Shown here: piece after piece, positions 1 through 7,329 of the stretch | How positions within the stretch are numbered: the first letter of the stretch is position 1 | How the letters are laid out: each line of letters opens with the position of its first letter | DNA from: Actinomadura chibensis NBRC 106107 | GTDB taxonomy: Bacteria; Actinomycetota; Actinomycetes; Streptosporangiales; Streptosporangiaceae | Direction of reading: 5' to 3' | DNA length: 64,000 bases | NCBI RefSeq assembly: GCF_001552135.1 | Contig: NZ_BCQP01000050.1 | Location: forward strand, 47,276 to 111,275 | Made by a program: the position numbers and the translations under genes | The notes under the pieces: generated by a model | The model's input: only the letters and a program-made list of their open reading frames with translations | The model's database searches: none | Told to the model about the DNA's origin: nothing

Positions 1-2
1 TC

Positions 3-998
3 GGGATGCCGCTGGAGGAGACGCTCGCGCTCGTCGAGAAGTCCCGTGAGGACCTCGGCGCCGCGCTGCACGCCGCCCTCATCGCGCAGAACCACTGGAA
101 GGAATGCCCGAGCGTCTCGGCGCTGACCGAGTCGTGGCCGCTGTCCCCGCAGGCCGCGACGTCGCTCGTCCGGCACGTCGCGAGCTGCCCGGTGTGCGGC
201 GAGCGGGAGACGCCGCCGCTGCAGACCGACCGGCTGCTGTCGGTCCTGCCGATCGCGGCGATCCCCGGCGACCTGCGGCTGGACGTCCTCACCGCCGCCA
301 CCGCCGAGGACCGCAGCGCCAACCGCCGCGCCATCGCCGCCTGGACGGAGCCGTTCGACGAGTACGGCTGGCCGCTCCCCTACGAGCCGTCGCCCGCCCG
401 GTCCCGCGACCGGTCGCCGCGCCGCCGCGGCCCGCTGATCGCGGCCGTCGCGGTGGCCGTCGGCGCGGTGGTGCTGTTCGTCGGCGCGATGTCCGCGCTC
501 GGCGGCGGCGACGGCACGGACGCGGCGTCGGGCGGCCCGGTCACCGGCGGCAGCGGCTCCCCGGGTGGCGAGTCGGGCGACCCCGACCCGTCGCCGAGCG
601 GCCTCGACCCGTCGGCGACGTCGCCGTCCCCGACCGCGTCGAAGTCGCCGTCGAAGTCGCCGTCGCCGTCCAAGACCCCGTCGAAGACGCCGTCGAAGAC
701 GCCCTCCTCTCCGGACCGTCCTGAACCGCCGCGGGCCGGGCGCCTGTCGGTGCAGGGATGCAGCATGGGCAGCGGCCAGGACTCCTGCGTCATCCGCATC
801 ACCGCCGTCGGCGGCCCGGTGAACTGGCGGGTGACCGGGACGTCCGGTCCCGTCGCGGCGGGCGGCGCGGGCCACCTCGAAGCGGGGCAGACCGGCGGCG
901 TCCGGGTGTCGCGCGACATCGGCCTCTGCCTCGGCCGCCAGTCCGGCAGCGTGACCGTCTCGCCGGGCGGCTCCGCGTCGGTGTCCTACTGGTGCTGA
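3..998 (+). CDS. C-terminal part of a sigma-factor-like membrane protein (5' end outside window)
   Basis: The reading frame is open to the left edge, so the ATG at 6 need not be the true start. The visible part begins with a helical segment typical of what follows sigma region 4 in large actinobacterial sigma-like proteins. A zinc-binding anti-sigma signature of the form HxxxCxxC (HVASCPVC, about residues 57-64 from the ATG) follows, then a single membrane helix at about 144-165, a Ser/Pro/Lys-rich spacer at about 190-240, and a Cys-containing outer domain ending in SYWC. I infer a sigma-like regulator fused to an anti-sigma domain and a membrane anchor. A related architecture lies at 36472-37653. 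A perfect inverted repeat follows the stop codon. Confidence 0.6.
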   Translation, partial: GMPLEETLALVEKSREDLGAALHAALIAQNHWKECPSVSALTESWPLSPQAATSLVRHVASCPVCGERETPPLQTDRLLSVLPIAAIPGDLRLDVLTAATAEDRSANRRAIAAWTEPFDEYGWPLPYEPSPARSRDRSPRRRGPLIAAVAVAVGAVVLFVGAMSALGGGDGTDAASGGPVTGGSGSPGGESGDPDPSPSGLDPSATSPSPTASKSPSKSPSPSKTPSKTPSKTPSSPDRPEPPRAGRLSVQGCSMGSGQDSCVIRITAVGGPVNWRVTGTSGPVAAGGAGHLEAGQTGGVRVSRDIGLCLGRQSGSVTVSPGGSASVSYWC

Positions 999-999
999 C

Positions 1000-1023
1000 C
1001 TGGACGCCCGCGCGGGCGTCCAG
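1000..1023. terminator. Perfect inverted repeat between convergent genes
   Basis: A 24-nt perfect palindrome built on CTGGACGCCCGC starts two bases after the stop at 998 and lies 18 nt before the end of the convergent phosphotransferase gene. It can form a GC-rich hairpin on either strand, so it probably ends transcription from both sides. No T-run follows. Confidence 0.6.
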
Positions 1024-1040
1024 GCTCGTCCCGGCTCGTC

Positions 1041-2153
1041 CTACCAGGGTGAGCGCGTGTCGAGGATGCGGTGCGCGCGTCCCAGCAGGAGCGGGACGCC
1101 GTCCCCGATCTGGTCGAAGCCCTGCCCGACCGTCGCCTTCTGCAGGTAGCGGGCGTGGATGCCCTCCAGGATGACGGCGAGCTTGAAGCACGCGAACGCC
1201 ACGTAGAAGTCGAGGTCGGCGAGGTCGAAGCCGGTCAGCGCGGCGTACCGCTCGGTGAACTCGCGGCGGGTGAAGAACCCGGGCGCCGCGGTGATCGTCG
1301 CGCCGACGGGCAGTTCCTCGGCGTCCGCCGCCTCGGCCCAGTAGACGAGCGTCAGCCCGAGGTCGGACAGCGGGTCCCCGAGCGTCGACATCTCCCAGTC
1401 GACCACGGCCGCGATCTCCGGCCGCGGCTCCAGTCTGGCGAGCGCGTTATCGAGCCGGAAGTCGCCGTGGACGAGCCGCGCCCGCTCCCCGCGCGCGGCG
1501 GCGTCGGCCGGAAGCCGCTCGGCGAGCCGTGCGGTGAGCCGGTCGTACTCGGGCAGGTCGCGGACCGCGCCGGTCGCGCGGATCGCCTCCCGCGAGCCGT
1601 CCCACTGCCTGCCCCACCGCTTGAGCTGGCGTTCCATGTAGCCGGCCGGGCGTCCGAAGTCGTCCAGGCCGACGGCGGCCACGTCGACGGTGTGGATCGC
1701 GGCGAGCGCGGCGGCCAGCGCCTCGCTGAGGCCGCGCGCCTGCTCCGGGGCGAGGTCGGCGGCGTCCTCGCGGGTGCGCAGGACGCGTCCGTCGACGTGG
1801 TCCATGAGGTAGAAGGGCGCGCCGAGCACGGACGGGTCGGCGCAGAACGCGAGCGTGCGCGGCACGGGCACGCCCGTCCCGCCGCCGAGCGCGGACAGCA
1901 CCCGGTGCTCGCGTCCCATGTCGTGGGCCGTCGGCTGGACGTGCCCGAGCGGCGGCCTGCGCAGCACGACGCGGCGACCGCCGTCCAGGGTGATCCCGTA
2001 GGTGAGGTTGGAGCGCCCGCCGGCGATCAGGTCGATCGCCCCGATGCGGCCGGACCCGGGCAGCTCGCGGGCCAGCCAGGCGGCGAGCCGGGGCACGTCG
2101 ATGCCCGGGACCTCGGCCGGCGGCCCTCCGGGAGACTCTGCGTCAACGGTCAT
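1041..2153 (-). CDS. Phosphotransferase family protein (aminoglycoside phosphotransferase fold, ACAD10/11-type)
   Basis: 370 aa, ATG start. The order of motifs fits APH-like kinases: an N-terminal lobe with GGRSNLTY and VVLRRPPLG, a YLMDHVDG segment, the catalytic loop LVHGDFRLDNALA, and the metal-binding VVDWEMSTLGDPLSDLG. The loop HGDFRLDN with DWEM is the version seen in proteins that accompany acyl-CoA dehydrogenases and resemble the N-terminal half of ACAD10/ACAD11, rather than true antibiotic kinases. The likely substrate is a hydroxyacyl-CoA or similar small molecule, but nothing nearby confirms it. The gene stands alone and is convergent with its neighbour. Confidence 0.85.
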   Translation of the reverse strand: MTVDAESPGGPPAEVPGIDVPRLAAWLARELPGSGRIGAIDLIAGGRSNLTYGITLDGGRRVVLRRPPLGHVQPTAHDMGREHRVLSALGGGTGVPVPRTLAFCADPSVLGAPFYLMDHVDGRVLRTREDAADLAPEQARGLSEALAAALAAIHTVDVAAVGLDDFGRPAGYMERQLKRWGRQWDGSREAIRATGAVRDLPEYDRLTARLAERLPADAAARGERARLVHGDFRLDNALARLEPRPEIAAVVDWEMSTLGDPLSDLGLTLVYWAEAADAEELPVGATITAAPGFFTRREFTERYAALTGFDLADLDFYVAFACFKLAVILEGIHARYLQKATVGQGFDQIGDGVPLLLGRAHRILDTRSPW

Positions 2154-2547
2154 GACGCCCTATTAGAACGCGGCTCGGTCCGGCGCGCGAAACCGCCCCC
2201 CTACCAGTCCGCGCCCATGCCTTCCCGGCCACTTCCGGCCGACTTCCAGGTGGGCTTCACCCAACCTTCAGGATGGCCTCTGACCTGCGAGAACGCTAGG
2301 GTGGCCGATATCGGACGACCGGCCGAGCAGCGGGGCTGCGGGAACGTGGGGGACGCAAGGTGGATTCAACGGAGACCCGGGGTACGCATCTGCACCGACA
2401 CCCGAGCAGAGTGGTCGCTACCCGGCGCGGAGGTCGATAGCCGCCATTTCCGGCCCATGGCGGCGGGTTGGACCACAGGTCCCGCCGGGCCATGAGACGA
2501 GGACTAGACCATTCGGGGGCTAGACCACCCGATTGGGGGGACGCACC
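2154..2547. other. Intergenic region between divergent genes, with a spaced direct repeat
   Basis: About 390 bp hold the promoters of the divergent genes at 2153 (minus) and 2548 (plus). I see no convincing gene. Shortly before the plus-strand gene the octamer CTAGACCA occurs at 2504-2511 and again at 2520-2527, 16 bp apart, each followed by a CG/G-rich stretch. GGACC-aca-GGTCC lies at 2470-2482. These could be operator elements but have no recognised owner. Confidence 0.35.
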
Positions 2548-3267
2548 GTGGCAGACGCATGGCTGCCGGGAGCCGGACGCATGCCGGCACGCAAGGACGG
2601 CGGGGCTCTGCGAGGGGGGGCGCCGAGGGCCGTGTGGTGCGCCGGCGAGCACGACCCGCGCACCGTCTCCGCCCGTTCGGTGGCCGCGGACCTGATCAAG
2701 GAGGACCGGCCGCCCCACCTGGTGTGGCATCCGGCCACCGGTGAGATCGTCCAGCTGCTGCCGGTCACCCGCGCCGCCCGGCTGCTCGGCGACCGGATCG
2801 GCCACGAGGGCCGCGTCTGCGTGCAGATCATGGTGATCGGGCAGTCCCGCGCGCCGTTCACCGGCGCGCTGCTCGCCGGGCTGGACGCGATCGTCCAGTG
2901 GCTCGACTCGTGGGGCGTCGCGCGGCGCTGGCCCGCCGGGCCGCCGCTGCCGTCGCCGCAGTCCTACCACTCGCGCCGCAGCCGCCGCGACTGGGCGCAC
3001 GGCGGGCACTACGGGGCGTCCCAGGTGCCGCTGGCCGAGCGTCCCGACCCGGGCGGCATCGACATCCGGCGCATCACCGGGCCCGACACGCCGGTCGCGC
3101 CGATCCCGCGCCCGCGCGCCCCGCTCGGCGACGCCGGGCCGCCGCGGCGGGTGTCGCGGGGCGGCCGGACGGCCGAGCCCGTCCTGCCGGCGCAGAACGA
3201 GCCGGCGCGGCCGCGCCCGCCGTCCGAACCGGTCCGGGTGGGCAGCCGGTCGGCCATGTCCAACTGA
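2548..3267 (+). CDS. Conserved actinobacterial protein resembling N-acetylmuramoyl-L-alanine amidase
   Basis: 239 aa from GTG 2548, chosen because GGGGGGA lies about 7 nt upstream; an in-frame TTG at 2533 would add 5 residues. The first 150 residues resemble amidase_2/PGRP-like sequences of actinobacteria: VWHPATGEIVQLLP, then VCVQIMVIGQSRAPFT, and later HGGHYGASQVP. A Pro/Arg-rich tail fills the last 80 residues. The usual histidine ligands of the amidase site are only partly recognisable, so an enzyme is not certain. No signal peptide is visible, which argues against a simple secreted lysin. It is convergent with the MocR gene, only 2 nt away. Confidence 0.55.
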   Translation: MADAWLPGAGRMPARKDGGALRGGAPRAVWCAGEHDPRTVSARSVAADLIKEDRPPHLVWHPATGEIVQLLPVTRAARLLGDRIGHEGRVCVQIMVIGQSRAPFTGALLAGLDAIVQWLDSWGVARRWPAGPPLPSPQSYHSRRSRRDWAHGGHYGASQVPLAERPDPGGIDIRRITGPDTPVAPIPRPRAPLGDAGPPRRVSRGGRTAEPVLPAQNEPARPRPPSEPVRVGSRSAMSN

Positions 3268-3269
3268 CG

Positions 3270-4646
3270 TCACCGCCCGGCGCTCACCAGCTCCCGGACG
3301 ATCTCGCAGCCCGCGCGCAGCTCCGCGCGGTTCGCCGCGGCGCCGTAGCCGATGACCAGGCCGGGCGCTCCGCGCGGCCCCGCGTGGTGGTGCCGCAGCG
3401 TCTCCACGAGGACGCCGCGCTCCGCCGCCGCGCGCTCCACCCCGGCGGCGAGGGGCGCCGGGACGTCCACGACGAGGTGCATCCCCGCCGTGTCGCCGCG
3501 CAGGACCAGGCCGTCCAGGGCGCGGACGACCACGTCCCGCCGCCGCGCGTACTCGCCGCGCATCCGCCGGACGTGCCGGTCCAGGTCACCGCGCTCCAGC
3601 AGCAGGCGCAGCGCGTCCTGCGGGACGACGGCCGTCCGGTCGTTCAGCTCCTCCCGGCGCAGCGCGATCTCCCCGACCAGCGCGGGACGGCCCGCGAGCC
3701 AGCCCACCCCCATGTCCGCGGTGAGGATCTTCGCGGTCGTGCCCAGGTAGACGACCACGTCCGGGTCGAGGCCGTAGAGGGCGGGCAGCGGCGCCACGTC
3801 GTAGCGGAATTCGCCGTCGTAGTCGTCCTCGGCGACGAGCGCGCCGTTGCGCCGCGCCCACGCGAGCAGCGCCTGCCGCCGCGGGACGGGCAGCACCCCG
3901 CCCATCGGGAACTGGTGCGACGGCGTCGTGTGGACGAGCCGGAGGCCGTCCGGGAGGGCGTCCACGATCAGGCCGTGCTCGTCGACCGGGCACGGCACCA
4001 CCTCGGCGCCGCGCCCGGCGAGGACGGCGCGGGCCCGCCGGTAGCCGGGCTCCTCGACCCCGACCCGGTCCCCCGGCCGCAGCACGGTCGCGGCGAGCAG
4101 GTCGAGCCCGTTCGTCGCGCCGCGCGTGATCAGGAGGCCGTCCACCGGGCACGCGACGCCGCGGCTGCGCCTGACGTAGTCGGCGAGGGCGGCGCGCAGC
4201 CCGGGCAGGCCGTGCGGGTCCTGGCGCTGCTGCGGCGCCATCCCGGACGCGAGCCGCCACGCCCGCCGCCACGCGGGCGTGTCCAGCGACCCGACCCAGG
4301 GGAGGCCCGCCCTGAGGTCGATCTCGTGCGGGGCGGCGGCCCGCTTCACCGCCGCCGCCTCCACCGGACGCGGTTTCGGCATGGGCGGGGCCGCGACGCC
4401 CTCGGTGACGTACGTCCCGGACCCGTGCCGTCCCTCCAGCCAGCCCTCCGCGTAGAGCTGCTCGTAGGCCTCCGTCACGACGGTCCGGCTCACGCCGAGC
4501 AGGGCCGCGAGCGCCCGGCTGGCCGGGAGCCGCTCCCCCGCCGCGAGCCGCCCCTCCCCCATGGCCGCCCGCAACTGGCCGACGAGCTGGGCGCTCATCG
4601 GCTCGGCCGCGTCCCGGTCCACGGCGAGGGGCAGGTCGATCGACAA
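3270..4646 (-). CDS. MocR/GntR-type regulator with aminotransferase-like domain (PdxR-like)
   Basis: 458 aa starting at a TTG (4646). An N-terminal winged helix of the GntR type (about residues 15-80: AAGERLPASRALAALLGVSRT and YAEGWLEGRHGSGTYV) precedes a fold-type I aminotransferase domain with DDYDGEFRYD and the PLP-lysine region YLGTTAKILTADMGVGW. This is the MocR family, whose members use PLP as effector. The divergent neighbour binds flavin or nucleotides and belongs to the pyridoxamine-phosphate-oxidase superfamily, which fits a PdxR-like role, though enzyme-like function or another amino-acid pathway remains possible. The 69-bp divergent spacer carries nested inverted repeats and is probably its operator. 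Confidence 0.85.
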   Translation of the reverse strand: MSIDLPLAVDRDAAEPMSAQLVGQLRAAMGEGRLAAGERLPASRALAALLGVSRTVVTEAYEQLYAEGWLEGRHGSGTYVTEGVAAPPMPKPRPVEAAAVKRAAAPHEIDLRAGLPWVGSLDTPAWRRAWRLASGMAPQQRQDPHGLPGLRAALADYVRRSRGVACPVDGLLITRGATNGLDLLAATVLRPGDRVGVEEPGYRRARAVLAGRGAEVVPCPVDEHGLIVDALPDGLRLVHTTPSHQFPMGGVLPVPRRQALLAWARRNGALVAEDDYDGEFRYDVAPLPALYGLDPDVVVYLGTTAKILTADMGVGWLAGRPALVGEIALRREELNDRTAVVPQDALRLLLERGDLDRHVRRMRGEYARRRDVVVRALDGLVLRGDTAGMHLVVDVPAPLAAGVERAAAERGVLVETLRHHHAGPRGAPGLVIGYGAAANRAELRAGCEIVRELVSAGR

Positions 4647-4711
4647 AGTGGTCTCCCGGTTTACGCTTCGAGTGGCACTACCGACCAGGCCACTCGCGTT
4701 CTAGCGTAAAC
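4645..4711. promoter_or_regulatory. Probable MocR operator: nested inverted repeats in the divergent spacer
   Basis: Two inverted repeats are nested: outer arms GTTTACGCT (4659-4667) and AGCGTAAAC (4703-4711), inner arms CGAGTGG (4669-4675) and CCACTCG (4690-4696). In addition AAAGTGGTCTC (4645-4655), GAGTGGCACTA (4670-4680) and, on the other strand, GAGTGGCCTGG (4696-4686) resemble one another. From memory, corynebacterial PdxR binds repeats close to AAAGTGGWCTA. The pattern sits exactly between the regulator and its divergent neighbour. Confidence 0.6.
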
Positions 4712-4715
4712 GGCC

Positions 4716-5366
4716 ATGAACCCACTCTCGTCGACCGCCCGGACACGCGTCGGCAGGCTCCCCGAGCGCGCCGCGGGCGACCGCTCCGTCCTCGACGCGA
4801 TCCTCGACGACGGCATGATCTGCCACCTCGGCCTCGTCGTGGACGGCTCCCCGCGCGTCATCCCCACCGCCTACGGCCGCCTCGGCGACACCCTCTACGT
4901 CCACGGCTCCACGGGCGCGAGCAGCCTCCGGGCCGGGCCGTCCCAGGAGGTCTGCGTGACGGTCACCCACCTGGACGGGCTCGTCATCGCCCGGTCCCTG
5001 TTCCACCACTCCCTCAATTACCGCAGCGCCGTCATCTACGGGACGCCCCGCCTCGTCACCGATCCCGACGAGAAACTCACCGGACTACGCGTCGTCACCG
5101 AGAACCTGACCCCGGGCCAATGGGACGTGGCCCGCAAGCCCACCCGCAAGGAAATGGCCGCCGTCTCCGTCCTGGCCCTTTCCCTGGACGAGGCGTCCGC
5201 CAAGGTCCGCGAGGGCGGCCCCAGCGACGACGACGAGGACTACGCCCTGGACGTCTGGGCCGGCGTCGTCCCCGTCTACCAGACGTTCGGTTCTCCCGAT
5301 CCCGACCCCGCGCTGCGTGAGGGAATCCCCGTCCCCGCCCACATCGCGCGGCGCGTGACCTCCTAA
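4716..5366 (+). CDS. Pyridoxamine 5'-phosphate oxidase-family (FMN split-barrel, NimA-like) protein
   Basis: 216 aa, ATG start. The N-terminal half matches flavin-nucleotide-binding split-barrel proteins: ICHLGLVVDGSPRVIPTAYGRLGDTLYVHGS, then VCVTVTHLDGLVIARS and HHSLNYRSAVIYG. The family includes NimA-like nitroimidazole reductases and small PNPOx-like oxidases; which reaction it catalyses cannot be read from the sequence. The late part contains an acidic segment (PSDDDEDYALDVWAGVVP) that is usual in this subfamily. Its divergent arrangement with a MocR regulator suggests PLP- or amino-acid-dependent control. Confidence 0.85.
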   Translation: MNPLSSTARTRVGRLPERAAGDRSVLDAILDDGMICHLGLVVDGSPRVIPTAYGRLGDTLYVHGSTGASSLRAGPSQEVCVTVTHLDGLVIARSLFHHSLNYRSAVIYGTPRLVTDPDEKLTGLRVVTENLTPGQWDVARKPTRKEMAAVSVLALSLDEASAKVREGGPSDDDEDYALDVWAGVVPVYQTFGSPDPDPALREGIPVPAHIARRVTS

Positions 5367-5418
5367 TTCGTTCCAACTCAATGCCCCGTGCAGTCGCTCA
5401 TGGTCGTAGGGTGAATCC

Positions 5419-6015
5419 ATGAACGAGCGGCTTGTGTGGGTGGATTGCGAGATGACGGGCCTCGACCTGCGGAACGACGCGCTGATCGAGATAGCCGCAC
5501 TGGTCACCGACAGCGAGCTGAACATCCTCGACCGCGGCGTGGACGTCGTGATCAAACCCCCGCCCGAGTCGCTCACCCAGATGAAGCAGGTCGTCCGCGA
5601 CATGCACACCGTGTCCGGCCTGCTGGAGGCCCTCCCGTCCGGCGTCACCCTCGCCGAGGCGGAGGACATCGTCCTCAAGTACGTCAAGAGCCACGTCAAG
5701 GAACCGAACAAGGCCCCGCTCTGCGGCAACTCCATCGCCACCGACCGCTCGTTCCTCGCCCGCGACATGCCGGCCCTCGACGCCCACCTCCACTACCGCA
5801 TGGTGGACGTCTCGTCCATCAAGGAGCTCGCCCGCCGCTGGTACCCGCGCGTCTACTTCGCCAGCCCGGAGAAGAAGGGCGGCCACCGCGCCCTCGCCGA
5901 CATCACCGAGAGCATCCAGGAACTGCGCTACTACCGCGCGGCGGTCTTCGTCCCGCAGCCCGGCCCCGACTCCGAGACGGCCCGCGCCGTCGCCGCCCGC
6001 GTGGCCGCGGGCTGA
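5419..6015 (+). CDS. orn: Oligoribonuclease
   Basis: 198 aa, ATG start, length normal for the family. A DEDDh 3'-5' exonuclease that degrades 2-5-nt RNA, including pGpG from cyclic-di-GMP turnover. All motifs are visible: Exo I WVDCEMTGLD with the Asp and Glu ligands (about residues 8-17), Exo II with LCGNSIATDRSFLARDMP, and the Exo III region GGHRALADITESIQELRYYR with the catalytic His and Asp. It is followed by tRNA-His, an arrangement I recall from other actinobacteria, and shares the downstream terminator. Confidence 0.96.
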   Translation: MNERLVWVDCEMTGLDLRNDALIEIAALVTDSELNILDRGVDVVIKPPPESLTQMKQVVRDMHTVSGLLEALPSGVTLAEAEDIVLKYVKSHVKEPNKAPLCGNSIATDRSFLARDMPALDAHLHYRMVDVSSIKELARRWYPRVYFASPEKKGGHRALADITESIQELRYYRAAVFVPQPGPDSETARAVAARVAAG

Positions 6016-6069
6016 CCCACCCCGCGAGAACCGCTACACTACTGGGAGCCGGGCACGTTCCCGGCCACG

Positions 6070-6145
6070 GTGGGTGTAGCTCAGCTGGCAGAGCACTTGG
6101 TTGTGGTCCAAGATGTCGGGGGTTCAAGTCCCCTCACTCACCCCA
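6070..6145 (+). tRNA. tRNA-His (anticodon GTG)
   Basis: The cloverleaf closes fully: acceptor GTGGGTG (6070-6076) with CACTCAC (6135-6141, one G-T pair), D arm around GCTCAGCTGGCAGAGC, anticodon stem CTTGG/CCAAG enclosing TTGTGGT (6101-6107) with anticodon GTG at 6103-6105, and T arm GGGGG-TTCAAGT-CCCCT. The extra 5' G typical of tRNA-His is encoded at 6069 and pairs with C73 at 6142. CCA is encoded at 6143-6145. Confidence 0.97.
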
Positions 6146-6196
6146 AGGCCAGCCCCCTGTTCAGGGCGCGGCACGGAGGGCAGAGCCCTCCCCTGA

Positions 6197-6227
6197 GGGA
6201 CGATCTCCGGATCGTCCCTTTCCCTTT
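6197..6227 (+). terminator. Rho-independent terminator after tRNA-His
   Basis: GGGACGATC (6197-6205), loop TCCG, GATCGTCCC (6210-6218), then TTTCCCTTT: a 9-bp stem with a T-rich tail, 52 nt past the tRNA 3' end. It should end the orn-tRNA transcript. Confidence 0.85.
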
Positions 6228-6928
6228 GCTCGCCGACGGCCCCGAAGAGCCTCATCCAGCCCGGCCACGACGATCGCGGCGAGGCGAGCATCCAGGAACG
6301 CTTCCCACCGCTCCGTCAACTCCCAGACCAGCGTGTCTCACATCACCTGTGTGACGTGGATGTACCGGCCCTGAACCCTGCCTGCGCGCGACCCTGCAAG
6401 TTCCGTCCCCGCAACGGGCGCCCAGGGAACGGCTCGACCAGCAGCACCGGCCGCGCCGAAGACCCACGTCCCAAAGCCCGACCACCACCAGCGCGCCGCG
6501 GCCACCGACGCCGGAGACACCAGATCGCTGGAGCATCTAGCCCTGCTGCGGGAGGAAGCCGGGGACCAGCAGGGCGTCGAACGACTTGTCGTCCCACCCC
6601 TCACCGACCCCGAGCCCCCGTCGGGCCGGTTCGCCTGGCAGGACGTCCACGCCGAAACCTGCGACGTCATCGTCACCGGCATGGTCGCGCTCGCCTCGCT
6701 CTCGAAGAATTCACTAAAGGGGTCTCATGGTGCAGGTCATCTGGTTTGAGGCGGTTCCCAGGCGGGTGGGAGGCCGAATCTGGCGAGCAGGTCGCAGTGA
6801 GGACGCCGAGGCCGAATACGCTGTCCCAGCGGACCGGGGGCCGTCGGGTGCGGGGCGGGGCAGCGGTAGCGGTGTGGGCGTTCGGGCCTGGGTCGGCGTT
6901 CTGCGGTCGGCGGAATGCATAGGACCTG
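6228..6928. other. Gene-poor stretch with a decayed TPR-like reading frame
   Basis: No intact gene is evident over 700 bp. One plus-strand frame open from about 6370 to 6750 contains a recognisable piece (see the pseudogene entry at 6498-6587), but it has no start, RBS or complete domain. Confidence 0.5.
6498..6587 (+). pseudogene. Remnant of a tetratricopeptide-like repeat protein
   Basis: One frame reads AAATDAGDTRSLEHLALLRE followed by EAGDQQGVERL. This matches the roughly 36-residue repeat (AADAGDTxALxxLAxLREEAGDxxGAERLA) common in large TPR-like proteins of streptomycetes and relatives. Only about one repeat survives, and the flanks have drifted beyond recognition. I take it as a relic of a larger gene. 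Confidence 0.45.
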
Positions 6929-7321
6929 ATGGCGGTGCCGACTTACGATGTGCGCATGGCCGAGACCGTTCGACCGCCCATGCCGACCGACGAGAAGCCG
7001 CACGAGCGGGCCGCCGCGCGCCGGGAGGCGGAGCCTTTGTGGCGCGACGCGCTCGGCCAGTGCCTGCGGCGTCGGCGCCTCGACCGCGGCGAGACGCTGG
7101 TCGAGACCGCCCGCCGCGCCGGGGTGTCGCCGCAGTACCTCTCCGAGATGGAGCGCGGCGTCAAGGAGCCGTCGAGCGAGATGATCGCCGCGGTCGCGGG
7201 CGCCCTGGAGACGACGCTCGCCGACCTGGCGCTCGCGGTCGCGACGACCCTGCTGGCCGCGCCGACCGGAACCGCTCCGATGGGCGCGACCTGCCGGGCC
7301 GCCTACGCTCTGGCCGCATAG
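6929..7321 (+). CDS. XRE-family regulator, PopR/ClgR-like, with ssrA-like C-terminus
   Basis: 130 aa from ATG 6929, which has AGGA 5 nt upstream; ATG 6956 is an alternative. A single helix-turn-helix lies at about residues 42-100 (ALGQCLRRRRLDRGET, AGVSPQYLSEMERGVKEPSS), closely following the ClgR/PopR pattern. The protein ends in YALAA, identical to the last five residues of the Escherichia coli ssrA tag. In Streptomyces, PopR activates clpP3-clpP4 and is degraded by ClpP1/P2 through two terminal alanines. The convergent clpP pair 8 nt away makes this gene the likely PopR counterpart. Confidence 0.8.
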   Translation: MAVPTYDVRMAETVRPPMPTDEKPHERAAARREAEPLWRDALGQCLRRRRLDRGETLVETARRAGVSPQYLSEMERGVKEPSSEMIAAVAGALETTLADLALAVATTLLAAPTGTAPMGATCRAAYALAA

Positions 7322-7329
7322 AGCGGGTT

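Noticed and set aside
620..715. CRISPR-like short repeats
   Set aside because: The repetition is in frame and encodes a Ser/Pro/Lys-rich spacer (KSPSKSPSPSKTPSKTP); there are no spacers of constant length.
1071..2495. Plus-strand frame of 474 codons opposite the phosphotransferase gene
   Set aside because: The minus strand carries all APH motifs; the frame is an antisense artefact typical of high GC.
2296..3273. Minus-strand frame of 325 codons over the amidase-like gene
   Set aside because: Poor amino-acid composition (Arg/Pro-rich) and no domain; the plus-strand protein has family-like motifs.
6070..6354. Protein-coding frame across tRNA-His
   Set aside because: It begins inside the tRNA and runs through the terminator; the tRNA cloverleaf is complete.
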